Assembly: GCF_009765775.1 (NCBI RefSeq)
Contig: NZ_LMUU01000031.1
Coordinates: forward strand, 1-56,165
Direction: 5' to 3'
Length of the DNA stretch: 56,165 nucleotides
Source: Beijerinckia sp. L45
GTDB lineage: Bacteria; Pseudomonadota; Alphaproteobacteria; Rhizobiales; Beijerinckiaceae
The notes beneath the pieces were generated by a model. That model was not told the origin of the DNA, searched no databases, and saw nothing but the letters and a program-made list of their open reading frames with translations. The position numbers were made by a program, and so were the translations under genes. Shown here piece after piece: positions 17,332-25,658 of the stretch; the stretch's first letter is position 1, and each line of letters begins with the position of its first letter.

Positions 17332-18528
17332 CTATGGCTCGCTTCCGTAGTAGGCCAGGGCAAGCGCCGGAAAAATCAGGCCTGTCAGGCATAAGCCGGT
17401 CCAGCCGCCAAAGGCATAGGCGTAGCCAGACACCAGCGACCCCACGGCGCCTGCCACGAAGAAGGACGCGAGATAGAGACCATTCAGGCGTCCACGCAGC
17501 TCGGATCCCAAAGCGAACAGCGCGCGCTGTCCGACCACCAAGTTTGCGGCGACGGCCATGTCGATCAAAAGCGCAGCGACGACCAGAAGCGGCCAGGAGT
17601 CATAAAGACCGCCGACCAGCGCTATCAATAATGCCGCAAGGGTCCCCAAAAGGCCGAGGCGCGTGATCAGGGCCGACTTTCCTTGATCCGCGGCATGGCC
17701 GGCGTAGGGGGACGCGATGGCCCCGGCCGCTCCGATCAGCGCGAAGATACCGATACCGATCTGGCTGAACCCGAATTTCGGTGTCGCCAAAAATATCGGG
17801 ACGGTTGTCCAGAACATGCTGAAGGCCGCAAAAAGCCCGCCCTGGTAGGCCCCACGACGATGCAGAACCTTGGTCTTGAGCAAGAGCGGACCCAAGGAGC
17901 CAAGGGTCTGAAGGTATGTCATGCCCTTCGGACGACGCTCGGGCAGCGTGCGGAAGAGAAGTACGACCAGAAGCAGGACGGCGACGGCCGACAGCTCGAA
18001 AATCGTGCGGTGCCCGGCAAAATGCGCGACGAAGCTCGCCGCCGGGCGTGACAGCATGATGCCGAAGAACAGGCCGCTGGTCACCGTGCCGACGACGCGC
18101 CCCCGGGATGCATCGGGCGCGAGATGGCCGGCGAAGGGCACGATGACCTGGACCATGCTGGCGCTGATCCCGACCAGGAGCGAAGCCGCGAGGAACATCG
18201 GAATGGTCGGCGCCGCGGCTTCACAGACGAGCGCGATGGCGAGAATCGACAGCATGCCCAGGATGAGCCTGCGATTTTCGACGATGTCGGCAAGCGGCAC
18301 GACAAGCAGCAGGCCGCACGCGTAACCCATCTGCGTCAGGGTCACGAGCAGGCCCGCTGAGGCCACCGGCATCCCGAAATCCTCACTGATGAGGCCGACC
18401 AGAGGCTGGACGTAATAGATGTTGGCGACGACGACGCCGCACGCGAGCGAGAGAATGAAGATGAGCGCCCGAGAAATCATCGGCCGGTCGGCATCGTCCA
18501 AAGGGGCAGGCGTCAAGACTTGGGTCAT
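17332..18528 (-). CDS. MFS transporter (YNFM-like)
   Basis: A 398-residue 12-helix major facilitator. The beginning (IFILSLACGVVVANIYYVQPLVG, then ASAGLLVTLTQMGYACGLLLVVPLADIVENR) matches the YNFM/YfmI-like branch, where an N-terminal NIYYxQPL motif is common. The frame is open 52 codons further upstream but that part is arginine- and alanine-rich without membrane character, so ATG 18528 is preferred, although no strong ribosome-binding site precedes it. Convergent with the acetamidase gene. Members export or import diverse small molecules; the substrate cannot be predicted. Confidence 0.85.
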   Translation of the reverse strand: MTQVLTPAPLDDADRPMISRALIFILSLACGVVVANIYYVQPLVGLISEDFGMPVASAGLLVTLTQMGYACGLLLVVPLADIVENRRLILGMLSILAIALVCEAAAPTIPMFLAASLLVGISASMVQVIVPFAGHLAPDASRGRVVGTVTSGLFFGIMLSRPAASFVAHFAGHRTIFELSAVAVLLLVVLLFRTLPERRPKGMTYLQTLGSLGPLLLKTKVLHRRGAYQGGLFAAFSMFWTTVPIFLATPKFGFSQIGIGIFALIGAAGAIASPYAGHAADQGKSALITRLGLLGTLAALLIALVGGLYDSWPLLVVAALLIDMAVAANLVVGQRALFALGSELRGRLNGLYLASFFVAGAVGSLVSGYAYAFGGWTGLCLTGLIFPALALAYYGSEP

Positions 18529-18859
18529 TGGGGCTCGTGTTTTCGGTGGTTCGCGGTTGACGCCATGGATCGCCAATGCGGCGGCCCCTCCCACCGCGGC
18601 TTCGGTTGCCCGACGCAGGGCGCGTCGATCCGATCGTGCGATGCAACGCGGGCTGATGAAGGCGGAGATGGCGACGCTGTTCACCGCACGTTGAGACGCG
18701 GATCAAGCGGTCTTTCCTGCTTTGTCTAAGGCGCGCCAGCCACAGCGTCTACCCGCGTGTCCTCGGCGAAAACGCAGGTCAGATCAGCCAAATCCTCTTG
18801 ACAGGCTGGCGGCCGGACGACCGTTCGTGCGTCGAACCAACGGCTAAGGTTCGATCGAA

Positions 18860-18901
18860 TGCATAATGCAGACAGTTCGCCATTTTGATAGGCAATTTGC
18901 C
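18860..18901. promoter_or_regulatory. Two small palindromes TGCATAATGCA and GGCAATTTGCC
   Basis: TGCAT-A-ATGCA at 18860-18870 and GGCAA-T-TTGCC at 18891-18901, each with 5-base perfect arms and a single central base, 20 bases apart. Similar design suggests transcription-factor sites; each alone could occur by chance. Confidence 0.3.
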
Positions 18902-18918
18902 GCCAATATGGGCCGCAT

Positions 18919-18939
18919 ATGTATACATGTTCGTTGACA
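18919..18939 (+). promoter_or_regulatory. GntR-type operator ATGTATACAT with adjoining TTGACA -35 box
   Basis: ATGTATACAT (18919-18928) is a perfect 10-base palindrome matching the TGTATACA core known for FCD-type GntR regulators. Six bases on lies TTGACA (18934-18939), a perfect -35 hexamer; the matching -10 falls in the hairpin at 18944-18965 and is weak. The GntR gene at 30686 at the other end of the block is the natural candidate regulator; that link is inference. Confidence 0.5.
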
Positions 18940-18943
18940 TTAA

Positions 18944-18965
18944 GCCAAACTGTACTCAGTTTGGC
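18944..18965 (+). promoter_or_regulatory. 9-base inverted repeat before the first gene of the block
   Basis: GCCAAACTG (18944-18952), TACT loop, CAGTTTGGC (18957-18965): perfect arms, ending 21 bases before the chosen start codon. Either an operator over the -10 region or a hairpin in the leader that covers the start of the message. Confidence 0.5.
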
Positions 18966-18986
18966 GCATCAACCAGTGGGTGCTCT

Positions 18987-20216
18987 ATGTTGACTGCCGA
19001 TGACACGATCGAACAGGTAACCGCGGACAAGTCTGCGCACTACGAGCCTTACGGCTGGCATCACTGGCCGCAATATCCCTGGTTCTCCTATCAGCTCCGG
19101 CGCGGCCTCGGCGAAACCCAGGAAGGCGGCGGCGGCGTCAGCGAGGTTTTGCGCACCGCCTCGCGCATCGTCGCCGGCGACCTCGAAAGCTGGCATCATG
19201 AATGGCTTGCAGTCGCGGAGCGCAATCGGCAGCGCGGCCTGAGCGAAGAAGCCGCCGGCCACGTCCGCACCGCGATGAACTGCTACCTTCGCGCCGCCAA
19301 CCACTATCGTCAGGCCGAGTTTTTTCTGGAGCCGACGGATCCACGGCGGCTGAAAACCTTCGAGCTGATGGAATCCTGCAGCCATCGCTTCCTCGCCAAT
19401 CTCAATCCGTCCGGCGAGGTCGTCGACATTCCTTTTGAAGACGGTAAGCCGATCTGCGGCTACTTCGTGCGCGCGCCATTTCCCGGCGACCGGCTTCCGG
19501 TTCTGATCTGCATGGGCGGTCTCGATTCCATCAAGGACGAGATGTGGTTCATGCAGGCCCATGGCTGCCTGCAGCGCGGCATCTCGGTTCTGATGATCGA
19601 CGGTCCCGGCCAGGGCGGCACGCTACGCCGCCACGGCATCGTCAGCCGCCCCGATACCGAAGTCCCGATCGCGGCCTGCATCGACTGGCTCGTTGCGCGA
19701 AGCGATGTCGACCCGTCACGGATCGCCGTGTGCGGCTCCTCGATGGGCGGCTATTACGCAGCCCGCGCCGGCTGCTACGAGCCGCGCCTCGCCGCCGCGA
19801 TCTCGCACGGCGCTGTCTACGACGTGCACGAGATGTGGGGCCAGAAAGACGAGAATTTTGGGCTCGCGATGCACATCAAGTGGGTCTTGGGCGCCAAGAC
19901 CATGGATGAAGCTCATGGAATCATGAAAAACTTCACGCTCGAGGGTCATCTCGATCACATGAAGTGCCCGTTCCTGATCGTCCACGGCGGCCACGACGTG
20001 CTGACGGTCGCCCAGGCGAGCCGGGCTCATGATTACGCGAAATCCAAGGGTGTGGACGTGACGCTGCGCATCGTCGATCCGGAAGAGACCGGTGCCGAGC
20101 ATTGCCAGCACGATCATCCGACCATCGGGCAGGAACTCATCAGTGATTGGCTGGCCGACCGCTTCGGCATCGACCAGCGGGCGGTGGTGAAGACCGGCTG
20201 GAACCCTCTGATCTAG
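18987..20216 (+). CDS. Alpha/beta hydrolase, 2,6-dihydroxypseudooxynicotine hydrolase-like
   Basis: A 409-residue protein with a helical N-terminal half and a C-terminal alpha/beta hydrolase domain. Catalytic residues are visible: nucleophile Ser252 in CGSSMGGYY, acid Asp337 in HGGHDVL and base His372 in TGAEHCQHD. The oxyanion region MGGLDSIKDEMW and the DGPGQG turn match the FrsA-like/pseudooxynicotine hydrolase family, which cleaves carbon-carbon bonds of 1,3-diketone-type intermediates in nicotine breakdown. ATG 18987 gives the family-like N-terminus; the frame is open to 18885 but that stretch overlaps the operator region. First gene of the catabolic block; the next gene starts 11 bases later. 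Exact substrate unknown; an acyl chain on an N-heterocycle is a reasonable guess. Confidence 0.82.
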   Translation: MLTADDTIEQVTADKSAHYEPYGWHHWPQYPWFSYQLRRGLGETQEGGGGVSEVLRTASRIVAGDLESWHHEWLAVAERNRQRGLSEEAAGHVRTAMNCYLRAANHYRQAEFFLEPTDPRRLKTFELMESCSHRFLANLNPSGEVVDIPFEDGKPICGYFVRAPFPGDRLPVLICMGGLDSIKDEMWFMQAHGCLQRGISVLMIDGPGQGGTLRRHGIVSRPDTEVPIAACIDWLVARSDVDPSRIAVCGSSMGGYYAARAGCYEPRLAAAISHGAVYDVHEMWGQKDENFGLAMHIKWVLGAKTMDEAHGIMKNFTLEGHLDHMKCPFLIVHGGHDVLTVAQASRAHDYAKSKGVDVTLRIVDPEETGAEHCQHDHPTIGQELISDWLADRFGIDQRAVVKTGWNPLI

Positions 20217-20227
20217 GAGACGCGGCT

Positions 20228-20881
20228 TTGAATCTCGGTGTCAGTCAGCCCAAGGCGGCGGTGGTCGCGATCGACCTTCATCGCGGCCATCTCGACATGG
20301 CGGTGGCGACCATGCCGACCTCGCCCGAGGTGGCGAAGCAGGTCATCGCCGCGAACCTTCGCCTGTTCACGTGGGCGCGCGGCGCCGGCATTCCCGTGAT
20401 CCATGTGATGACGCAATATCGCGACGCCGCGGAGATCGCCTGCAATCCATTCTGGCGGACGCGCGCGGAGGATCCGACCGCGACGCGCAAGAACGTCCTG
20501 CGCCACAACGTGGCGGGCATGCCCGGTGTGGAAGTCATGCCGGAGCTTTTTGACGCGAGCTGCGATCTCCTCGTCGCCACCAAGAAGCGCTACGATTGCT
20601 TTATCGGAACGGACCTCGAGTTCACCTTGCGCGCGCATGGCATCAACGTGCTGATCATCACCGGCGTCAACACGAATTCCTGCGTGCTCGCCACGACGAC
20701 GGCGGCGAATGTGCGCGACTATTCCGTGATCGTCGCCAAGGACTGCGTCGAGACGATGGATGGCCCGGCCCTCCACGAAGCCGGACTCCTCTGCATCGCC
20801 ACGGCCTTCGGGATCGTCGCCGACACCAATACGATCATGACCCTGCCGGCTTTTGCGCCGCCACCGCAGCCGGCCGCCTGA
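20228..20881 (+). CDS. Isochorismatase-fold cysteine hydrolase (N-carbamoylsarcosine amidase / maleamate amidase type)
   Basis: A 217-residue cytoplasmic enzyme. The catalytic triad of the family is present: Asp16 (VVAIDLHRGH), Lys119 (TKKRYDCF) and Cys152 (NTNSCVLATTTAA), with the usual cis-peptide turn before Cys. Related enzymes hydrolyse N-carbamoylsarcosine, maleamate, nicotinamide or ureidoacrylate, releasing ammonia or carbamate. The start is TTG 20228, placed 7-8 bases after a clear AGGAG (20216-20220); the frame runs further left only inside the previous gene. In this block it is well placed to deamidate a half-amide made by the PuuE/imidase-like enzymes. Confidence 0.85.
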   Translation: MNLGVSQPKAAVVAIDLHRGHLDMAVATMPTSPEVAKQVIAANLRLFTWARGAGIPVIHVMTQYRDAAEIACNPFWRTRAEDPTATRKNVLRHNVAGMPGVEVMPELFDASCDLLVATKKRYDCFIGTDLEFTLRAHGINVLIITGVNTNSCVLATTTAANVRDYSVIVAKDCVETMDGPALHEAGLLCIATAFGIVADTNTIMTLPAFAPPPQPAA

Positions 20882-20906
20882 ACCCAATCCAACCTTCGAG
20901 TTCGTC

Positions 20907-21611
20907 TTGACCTTGCCGCTACCCTTGCCCGTCGTTCCCCAGCCTTCGCTTCCCATCGCAGGCTCCGCCGACCGTTTTCCGATCCGCCGCATCTATTGTG
21001 TCGGCCGCAACTACGTCGATCACATTCGCGAGATGAAGGAAGGCGACGAGCGCGATCCGCCGTTCTTTTTCCAGAAGCCGAGCGACGCGATCGTCGAGGA
21101 TGGTGGCGTCGTCGCGTATCCCGCGGATACCGAAGATTTTCAGTTCGAGATCGAACTTGTCGTTGCGCTGGGCGCAGGTGGTCGGGATCTGACGAAGGCA
21201 CAGGCGCTCGACGCCGTCTTCGGCTACGCCGTCGGACTCGACTTGACGCGTCGCGACCAGCAGCGCGACATGCGCGCGAAGATGCTACCTTGGGAGCGCG
21301 GCAAGGCGTTCGATGCTTCGGCCCCGTGCGGCGCGATCGTGCCGGTGAGCGCTATCGGCCATCCCGCGAAGGGATCGATTACCCTCGACGTCGACGGGGC
21401 GCCGCGGCAGAGCGGGGATATCGCGCATATGATCTGGAACGTCCCCGAAATCATCGCCAACCTCTCGGCCTCCTACGCGCTGGCGCCCGGCGACCTGATC
21501 ATGACGGGAACGCCCGCCGGTGTCGGTCCCGTGCGTCCCGGCGAGACGATGCATGGGCGGGTCGAAGGCGTCGGCACCATCACCATCACCGTTGCACCGT
21601 GCGAGGCCTGA
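20907..21611 (+). CDS. Fumarylacetoacetate hydrolase family protein (fumarylpyruvate hydrolase-like)
   Basis: About 234 residues with the FAH fold: IRRIYCVGRNYVDHIREM at the start, PPFFFQKPSDAIV, the metal-binding ExE (FQFEIELVVAL) plus Asp in GYAVGLDLTRRDQQ, and PGDLIMTGTPAGVGPV near the end. This pattern is closest to fumarylpyruvate or acylpyruvate hydrolases, which split a C-C bond with Mg2+ or Mn2+ to give pyruvate and a dicarboxylate. The exact start is uncertain: the frame is open from 20853, overlapping the amidase gene; TTG 20907 fits the family N-terminus better but lacks a strong ribosome-binding site. The next gene begins 2 bases after its stop. Confidence 0.85.
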   Translation: MTLPLPLPVVPQPSLPIAGSADRFPIRRIYCVGRNYVDHIREMKEGDERDPPFFFQKPSDAIVEDGGVVAYPADTEDFQFEIELVVALGAGGRDLTKAQALDAVFGYAVGLDLTRRDQQRDMRAKMLPWERGKAFDASAPCGAIVPVSAIGHPAKGSITLDVDGAPRQSGDIAHMIWNVPEIIANLSASYALAPGDLIMTGTPAGVGPVRPGETMHGRVEGVGTITITVAPCEA

Positions 21612-21613
21612 TC

Positions 21614-22507
21614 ATGTTGCCGACCGAACGTCTGTCCTATTCGGCGATCACCGAACGCCCGGCGCTGAAACTGCCGGACGGTGCGCGCATGGCCGTCTGG
21701 GTGATCGTCAATATCGAGGAATGGGACCCTAAGGAAACCATGCCGCGCACGGTGTTGACCCCGCCTGCCGGCGGCGCGCCGATGCCGGACGTTCCGAACT
21801 GGGCCTGGCACGAATATGGCAATCGCGTCGGCTTCTGGCGCATGCTGAAGGTGCTGGATCAGCATGGGATTAAGGCGGTGCTCGCCATCAACGGCAAGGC
21901 GATCGCGACCTACGAGCCGATCGCGCGCGCAGCCCACGAGCGTGGCTGGGAATTCGTCGGCCACGGCTTCGGCCAGAAGAACATGCAGAAAGTGCCGGAC
22001 GAACGCGAGGACATCCGCAAGACCAAGGATGCGATCCGTGCGTTCACTGGGCGCGATCCGCGCGGCTGGTTGGGCCCGGGCCTGACGGAGACCTGGGAGA
22101 CGCCGGACATTCTCGTCGAAGAAGGCTTCGACTACGTCTGCGACTGGGTTCTCGACGACGAGCCCGTCGTGCTGAAGACCCGCACGAAGCCGATCGTCAA
22201 CATCCCCTATACCCAGGAATGCAACGACGTCGCGATGATGCTGATCCAGCATCACAAGGCGTCGGAATACTACGACCGCGCCGTCGACCAGTTCGACCAG
22301 ATCTACGGGGACTCGGAAGACTCGGCGCGCGTCCTTGCCCTCGTCGTCCATCCCTACATCATGGGGGCGCCGCATCGCCTAAAGCACTTCGCTCGCGTGT
22401 TCGACCATATCGCGCAGCACAAGGACGTCGTCTATCGCACCGGCGGCGAGATCTACGATTGGTTTCTCGGCCAACGCCCCGACGCGCTTGCGGCGCCAAA
22501 GCCCTAG
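21614..22507 (+). CDS. Polysaccharide-deacetylase-fold hydrolase, PuuE/cyclic-imidase-like (copy 1)
   Basis: A 297-residue cytoplasmic protein. The motifs MAVWVIVNIEEW, PDVPNWAWHEYGNRVGFWRML, VLAINGKAI, EFVGHGFGQ, GPGLTETWETPDIL and ALVVHPYIMG are those of the PuuE branch of the NodB fold, which includes allantoinase PuuE and the cyclic imide hydrolase of Pseudomonas, and not those of sugar deacetylases, whose TFDD metal motif is replaced by NIEEW. The likely reaction is hydrolytic opening of a cyclic imide or ureide to a half-amide. A paralogue of identical length and roughly half identical sequence lies at 29755-30648. ATG 21614 follows the FAH stop by 2 bases, and the transporter permease follows by 2 bases. 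Confidence 0.82.
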   Translation: MLPTERLSYSAITERPALKLPDGARMAVWVIVNIEEWDPKETMPRTVLTPPAGGAPMPDVPNWAWHEYGNRVGFWRMLKVLDQHGIKAVLAINGKAIATYEPIARAAHERGWEFVGHGFGQKNMQKVPDEREDIRKTKDAIRAFTGRDPRGWLGPGLTETWETPDILVEEGFDYVCDWVLDDEPVVLKTRTKPIVNIPYTQECNDVAMMLIQHHKASEYYDRAVDQFDQIYGDSEDSARVLALVVHPYIMGAPHRLKHFARVFDHIAQHKDVVYRTGGEIYDWFLGQRPDALAAPKP

Positions 22508-22509
22508 CG

Positions 22510-23367
22510 ATGAACCAGACCCTTCTGCAACTCCTCAACGGCCTGACCTTCGCGGCGCTGCTCTTCATCGTCGCGTCGGGGTTCACGCTGATCTTCGGCC
22601 TGTTGCGGATCGTCAATCTGGCGCATGGCGCGCTGTATCTGTTCGGCGGCCTGGTCGGCTATACCGCCGCCACCGCTACCGGCAGCTATGTCCTCGGCAT
22701 TCTTGCGGCGATGGCCGTCGTCGCGCTCCTCGGGCTCGTCATCGACGCGGGCCTATTGCGCTTCGTCCGTGGCAACGAGCTTCGGCAGGTGCTGCTCACC
22801 CTGGGGATCGCCTTCATCCTCAACGACCTCGTCCTGGTGCTGTGGGGCGGCGACACCTACACGGTCCCGATCCCGGACATGCTGCGCGGCGCGGCGCGGT
22901 TCGGCCACATCTTCTACCCAAAATACCGGCTCTTCGTTCTCGCGCTCGGCGTCGCGATCTTTGGCCTGCTGTGGCTGCTGCTGAACCGCACGCGGCTCGG
23001 CGCGCTCATCCGCGCCGGCGTCGACGATCCTGAGATGGTCGAGGCGATGGGGATCAACATCCGCCGCGTCTTTCTCGGCACCTTCATGCTGGGCGCCGCG
23101 CTCGCCGGCCTCGGCGGCGTGGTCGGTGGCGCGTTCCTGACACTCTACCCCAGCGCCGATGCCGAGATCCTGGTGTTCTCGCTGGCCGTGGTGATCATCG
23201 GCGGCCGTGGCAGTCTCGCCGGCGCCGCGGTCGGTGCGCTACTCGTCGGGTTGCTCAATTCGTTCGGACAAGTGTGGTTTCCCGAACTGTCCTACTTCGT
23301 GATCTTTGGCCCGATGGCGCTGATCCTCGCGTTTCGCCCGCTGGGCCTCTTTGGCAGGGCCACCTGA
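22510..23367 (+). CDS. Branched-chain-type ABC transporter permease (LivH family)
   Basis: A 285-residue integral membrane protein with about eight hydrophobic helices. The motifs LIFGLLRIVNLAHGALYLFGG, the GVDDPEMVEAMGINIRRV coupling loop and VVIIGGRGSLAGAAVGALLVG are standard for LivH. The first reads on directly from the imidase-like gene (2-base gap) and its stop overlaps the next ATG (TGATG). Together with the following four genes it makes a complete five-component importer placed inside a catabolic block, so it most likely brings in the block's substrate rather than leucine or isoleucine; that is inference. Confidence 0.9.
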   Translation: MNQTLLQLLNGLTFAALLFIVASGFTLIFGLLRIVNLAHGALYLFGGLVGYTAATATGSYVLGILAAMAVVALLGLVIDAGLLRFVRGNELRQVLLTLGIAFILNDLVLVLWGGDTYTVPIPDMLRGAARFGHIFYPKYRLFVLALGVAIFGLLWLLLNRTRLGALIRAGVDDPEMVEAMGINIRRVFLGTFMLGAALAGLGGVVGGAFLTLYPSADAEILVFSLAVVIIGGRGSLAGAAVGALLVGLLNSFGQVWFPELSYFVIFGPMALILAFRPLGLFGRAT

Positions 23368-24344
23368 TGTCGACGCCGCTCGTTTCCGCCTTGCCGCCTG
23401 TCGATCGCGCCGCCCCGACCAAGCGCGTGCTAGTATGGCTTTGTATCGTGCTCGCGGCGCTTCTGGCACTGCCGCTGCTTTTGCCGGGCTACCAGATCTC
23501 CATCGCCACGCAGATCCTGATCTTCAGCATCCTGGCGATGTCGATCGATATCCTCGCCGGATTCGTCGGTCGCACGCCGCTCGGGCACGGCGCGATCTTC
23601 GGCGTGTCGACCTATGTCGTCATCTACTGGACGGCGTCGCTCGGCGGATCGCTGTGGGTCGGCATGGGGCTCGGCATCCTCGCCGCCACGCTACTTGCCG
23701 CCGTCTTCGCGCTGCTCGCGATCCGCACCTCCGGCGTCTACTTTCTTCTGCTGACGCTGGCGCTCGGCATGATCGTCTGGGGGGTGTGCCTGCGCTCGAC
23801 CGGCATCACCGGTGGCGAGAACGGCCTGCGCGGCATTGGCCGCCCAGGCTTCCTCGTCGATCACGTGCATTTCTACTACGCTATTCTGCTCGTCACGGTG
23901 CCGGTCACCTGGATCATCTGGCGCTTCGTGCATTCGCCGTTCGGCCTGACCATGCGCGGGATTCGCGAAAGCGAGAGCCGGATGCGGAGCCTCGGATATA
24001 ACGTCCCGCTGCATCTGTTCCTGGCCTTCGTGGCCTCGGGCTTCGTCGCCGGCATCGCCGGCGCTCTCTACGCCGTCTTCAACGATTTCGTCAGCCCCTC
24101 GACGGTCCAGCTGTCGCAATCGGTCTCGGCGCTGCTGATGGCGATCACAGGCGGCGTCGGCACGTTGTTCGGCGCCTTTGTCGGGGCCACCGCGATCATC
24201 CTTCTCGAGAACGTCGTCAGCGTCTTCACCGCGCGCTGGCCGAGCGTTCTCGGCCTGACCTTCGTGCTGATCATGATTTTTGCGCCGGAAGGCATCGTCG
24301 GGCGCGCCCGCATCCTGCTCGCCAAGCGCCGCCGCCGCTCATAG
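23367..24344 (+). CDS. Branched-chain-type ABC transporter permease (LivM family)
   Basis: A 325-residue membrane protein with about nine helices. LivM hallmarks are SILAMSIDILAGFVGRTPLGHGAIFG, the RTSGVYFLLLTLALGMI helix, TGGENGLRGI and the GIRESESRMRSLGYNV cytoplasmic loop. ATG 23367 overlaps the stop of the LivH gene; the upstream open frame belongs to another reading of that gene. Ends in a basic tail (KRRRRS) on the cytoplasmic side. Partner of the LivH-type permease. Confidence 0.9.
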   Translation: MSTPLVSALPPVDRAAPTKRVLVWLCIVLAALLALPLLLPGYQISIATQILIFSILAMSIDILAGFVGRTPLGHGAIFGVSTYVVIYWTASLGGSLWVGMGLGILAATLLAAVFALLAIRTSGVYFLLLTLALGMIVWGVCLRSTGITGGENGLRGIGRPGFLVDHVHFYYAILLVTVPVTWIIWRFVHSPFGLTMRGIRESESRMRSLGYNVPLHLFLAFVASGFVAGIAGALYAVFNDFVSPSTVQLSQSVSALLMAITGGVGTLFGAFVGATAIILLENVVSVFTARWPSVLGLTFVLIMIFAPEGIVGRARILLAKRRRRS

Positions 24345-24359
24345 ACAGAGGAACACATC

Positions 24360-25619
24360 ATGGATCGCAGACGCTTTCTCGAAATCACCAGCCTGATGCT
24401 GGCCGGCGGCACCAGCGCTCTTGCCAGCGCGCGCGAAGCGCAGGCCGAGTCCGCCCCGATCCGCATCGGCCTGCTGGCACCGCTGACCGGGGTCGTGGCG
24501 GCCGGCGGCAAGGAGATCGTCAACGGCTTTACGATGTTCTGGGACAGCATCGGCAATCAGGTCGGCGGCCGTAAGGTCGAGATCATCGTCGAGGACGATG
24601 CGTCCAATCCCGACACCGCGCTGCAGAAGGCCCGCCGCCTCGTCGAGCAGGGCAAGGTCGACATGCTGTTCGGCAATCTTCTTGCGAATACCGGGCTTGC
24701 GGTGGCGAATTACGTCAAGGGCAACGGCGAGCCCTATTTCATTCCGGTGATTGCCGCCGACACGCTGACGCAGGGCGGCCGCATCCCGAACGTGATCCGC
24801 GCCGGCGGCTATACCGCCAGCCAGTTCTCTCGGCCACTCGCCGACTGGGCCCTCAAGCAGGGCTACAAGAAGGTGGCGACGGTCAGCCAGGATTATACGT
24901 TTGGCCACGAACAATGCGGCGGCTTCGCCCAGACCTTCACCGAAGGTGGCGGCGAAATCCTGTTGCAGCTCTGGCATCCGCTGAACACGTCGGATTTCAG
25001 TCCCTACCTCGGCCAGCTTTCGAGCCTGGGCGTCGACGCGATCTTCGCCATGGAGACCGGCGCCGATTCCGCGCGCCTCATTCAGCAATATACGAATTTC
25101 GGCCTGAAGGGTCAGATCCCCCTGTTGGGCGCGCAGAACGCCACGGACCAGTCCGTCATCCGTACGATGGGCGCGGAATGCGAGGGGATCGTCACCTCGG
25201 CGCAGTTCGCAGAAGGCGCCGACCTTCCGGCGACACAGGCCTTCGTCAAAGCCTACAGCGCCAAGTTCGGCAAGATCCCTTCGCTCTATGCGTTCTCGCA
25301 TTACGTCGGCGCGATGTGGGTGGCCAAAGCGATCGAGACGATCGGCGGCAAGGTCGACGATCGCAAGCTGTTCCTCGAGACCGTGCTGAAGACCGATCTT
25401 CCCAACAGCCCGCTCGGCAAGCCGGTCCACTTCGATGCCTACGGCAACCCGGTGTACGACGTGTTCATTCGCAAGGTGGTGAAGAACGCCGACGGCAAGT
25501 ACTGGAACGTCCCGGTCGATACCTATCCGCAGGTCTCACAGTTCTGGAAGTATGATCCCGCGACCTACATGAAGCAGCCCGCCTATTCGCGCGACTTCCA
25601 GGGGATCAAGAAGCGGTGA
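24360..25619 (+). CDS. ABC transporter substrate-binding protein (LivK type), Tat-exported
   Basis: A 419-residue periplasmic receptor of type I fold. The N-terminus MDRRRFLEITSLMLAGGTSALASAREAQA has a twin-arginine pattern (RRRFLE) and a probable cleavage after AQA. The mature part shows PIRIGLLAPLTGVVAAGGKEIVNG, VEIIVEDDASNPDTALQKARRLVEQ and AIFAMETGADSARLIQQYTNFG, typical of LivK-like proteins. Ribosome-binding site AGAGGAA lies 8 bases upstream. It should capture the substrate in the periplasm and hand it to the two permeases upstream. Tat export suggests folding before export, unusual but known in this family. Confidence 0.9.
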   Translation: MDRRRFLEITSLMLAGGTSALASAREAQAESAPIRIGLLAPLTGVVAAGGKEIVNGFTMFWDSIGNQVGGRKVEIIVEDDASNPDTALQKARRLVEQGKVDMLFGNLLANTGLAVANYVKGNGEPYFIPVIAADTLTQGGRIPNVIRAGGYTASQFSRPLADWALKQGYKKVATVSQDYTFGHEQCGGFAQTFTEGGGEILLQLWHPLNTSDFSPYLGQLSSLGVDAIFAMETGADSARLIQQYTNFGLKGQIPLLGAQNATDQSVIRTMGAECEGIVTSAQFAEGADLPATQAFVKAYSAKFGKIPSLYAFSHYVGAMWVAKAIETIGGKVDDRKLFLETVLKTDLPNSPLGKPVHFDAYGNPVYDVFIRKVVKNADGKYWNVPVDTYPQVSQFWKYDPATYMKQPAYSRDFQGIKKR

Positions 25620-25658
25620 CGCGCGCGGACCCCATACGCGTGACCGAAGAGGTCGGCC

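Larger units (their letters stand above)
18529..18986. other. Divergent promoter region ahead of the 12-gene catabolic block
   Basis: A 458-base gap between the MFS gene (minus) and the hydrolase gene (plus). Its right 130 bases are AT-rich and hold at least four dyad elements and a TTGACA hexamer, listed separately; the left part shows no feature. Confidence 0.6.

Noticed and set aside
21804-21823. Sigma-54-like match (CTGGCACGAATATGGC) inside the first PuuE-like gene
   Set aside because: It arises from codons for the conserved WAWHEYG protein motif, and no transcription unit is expected to begin there.
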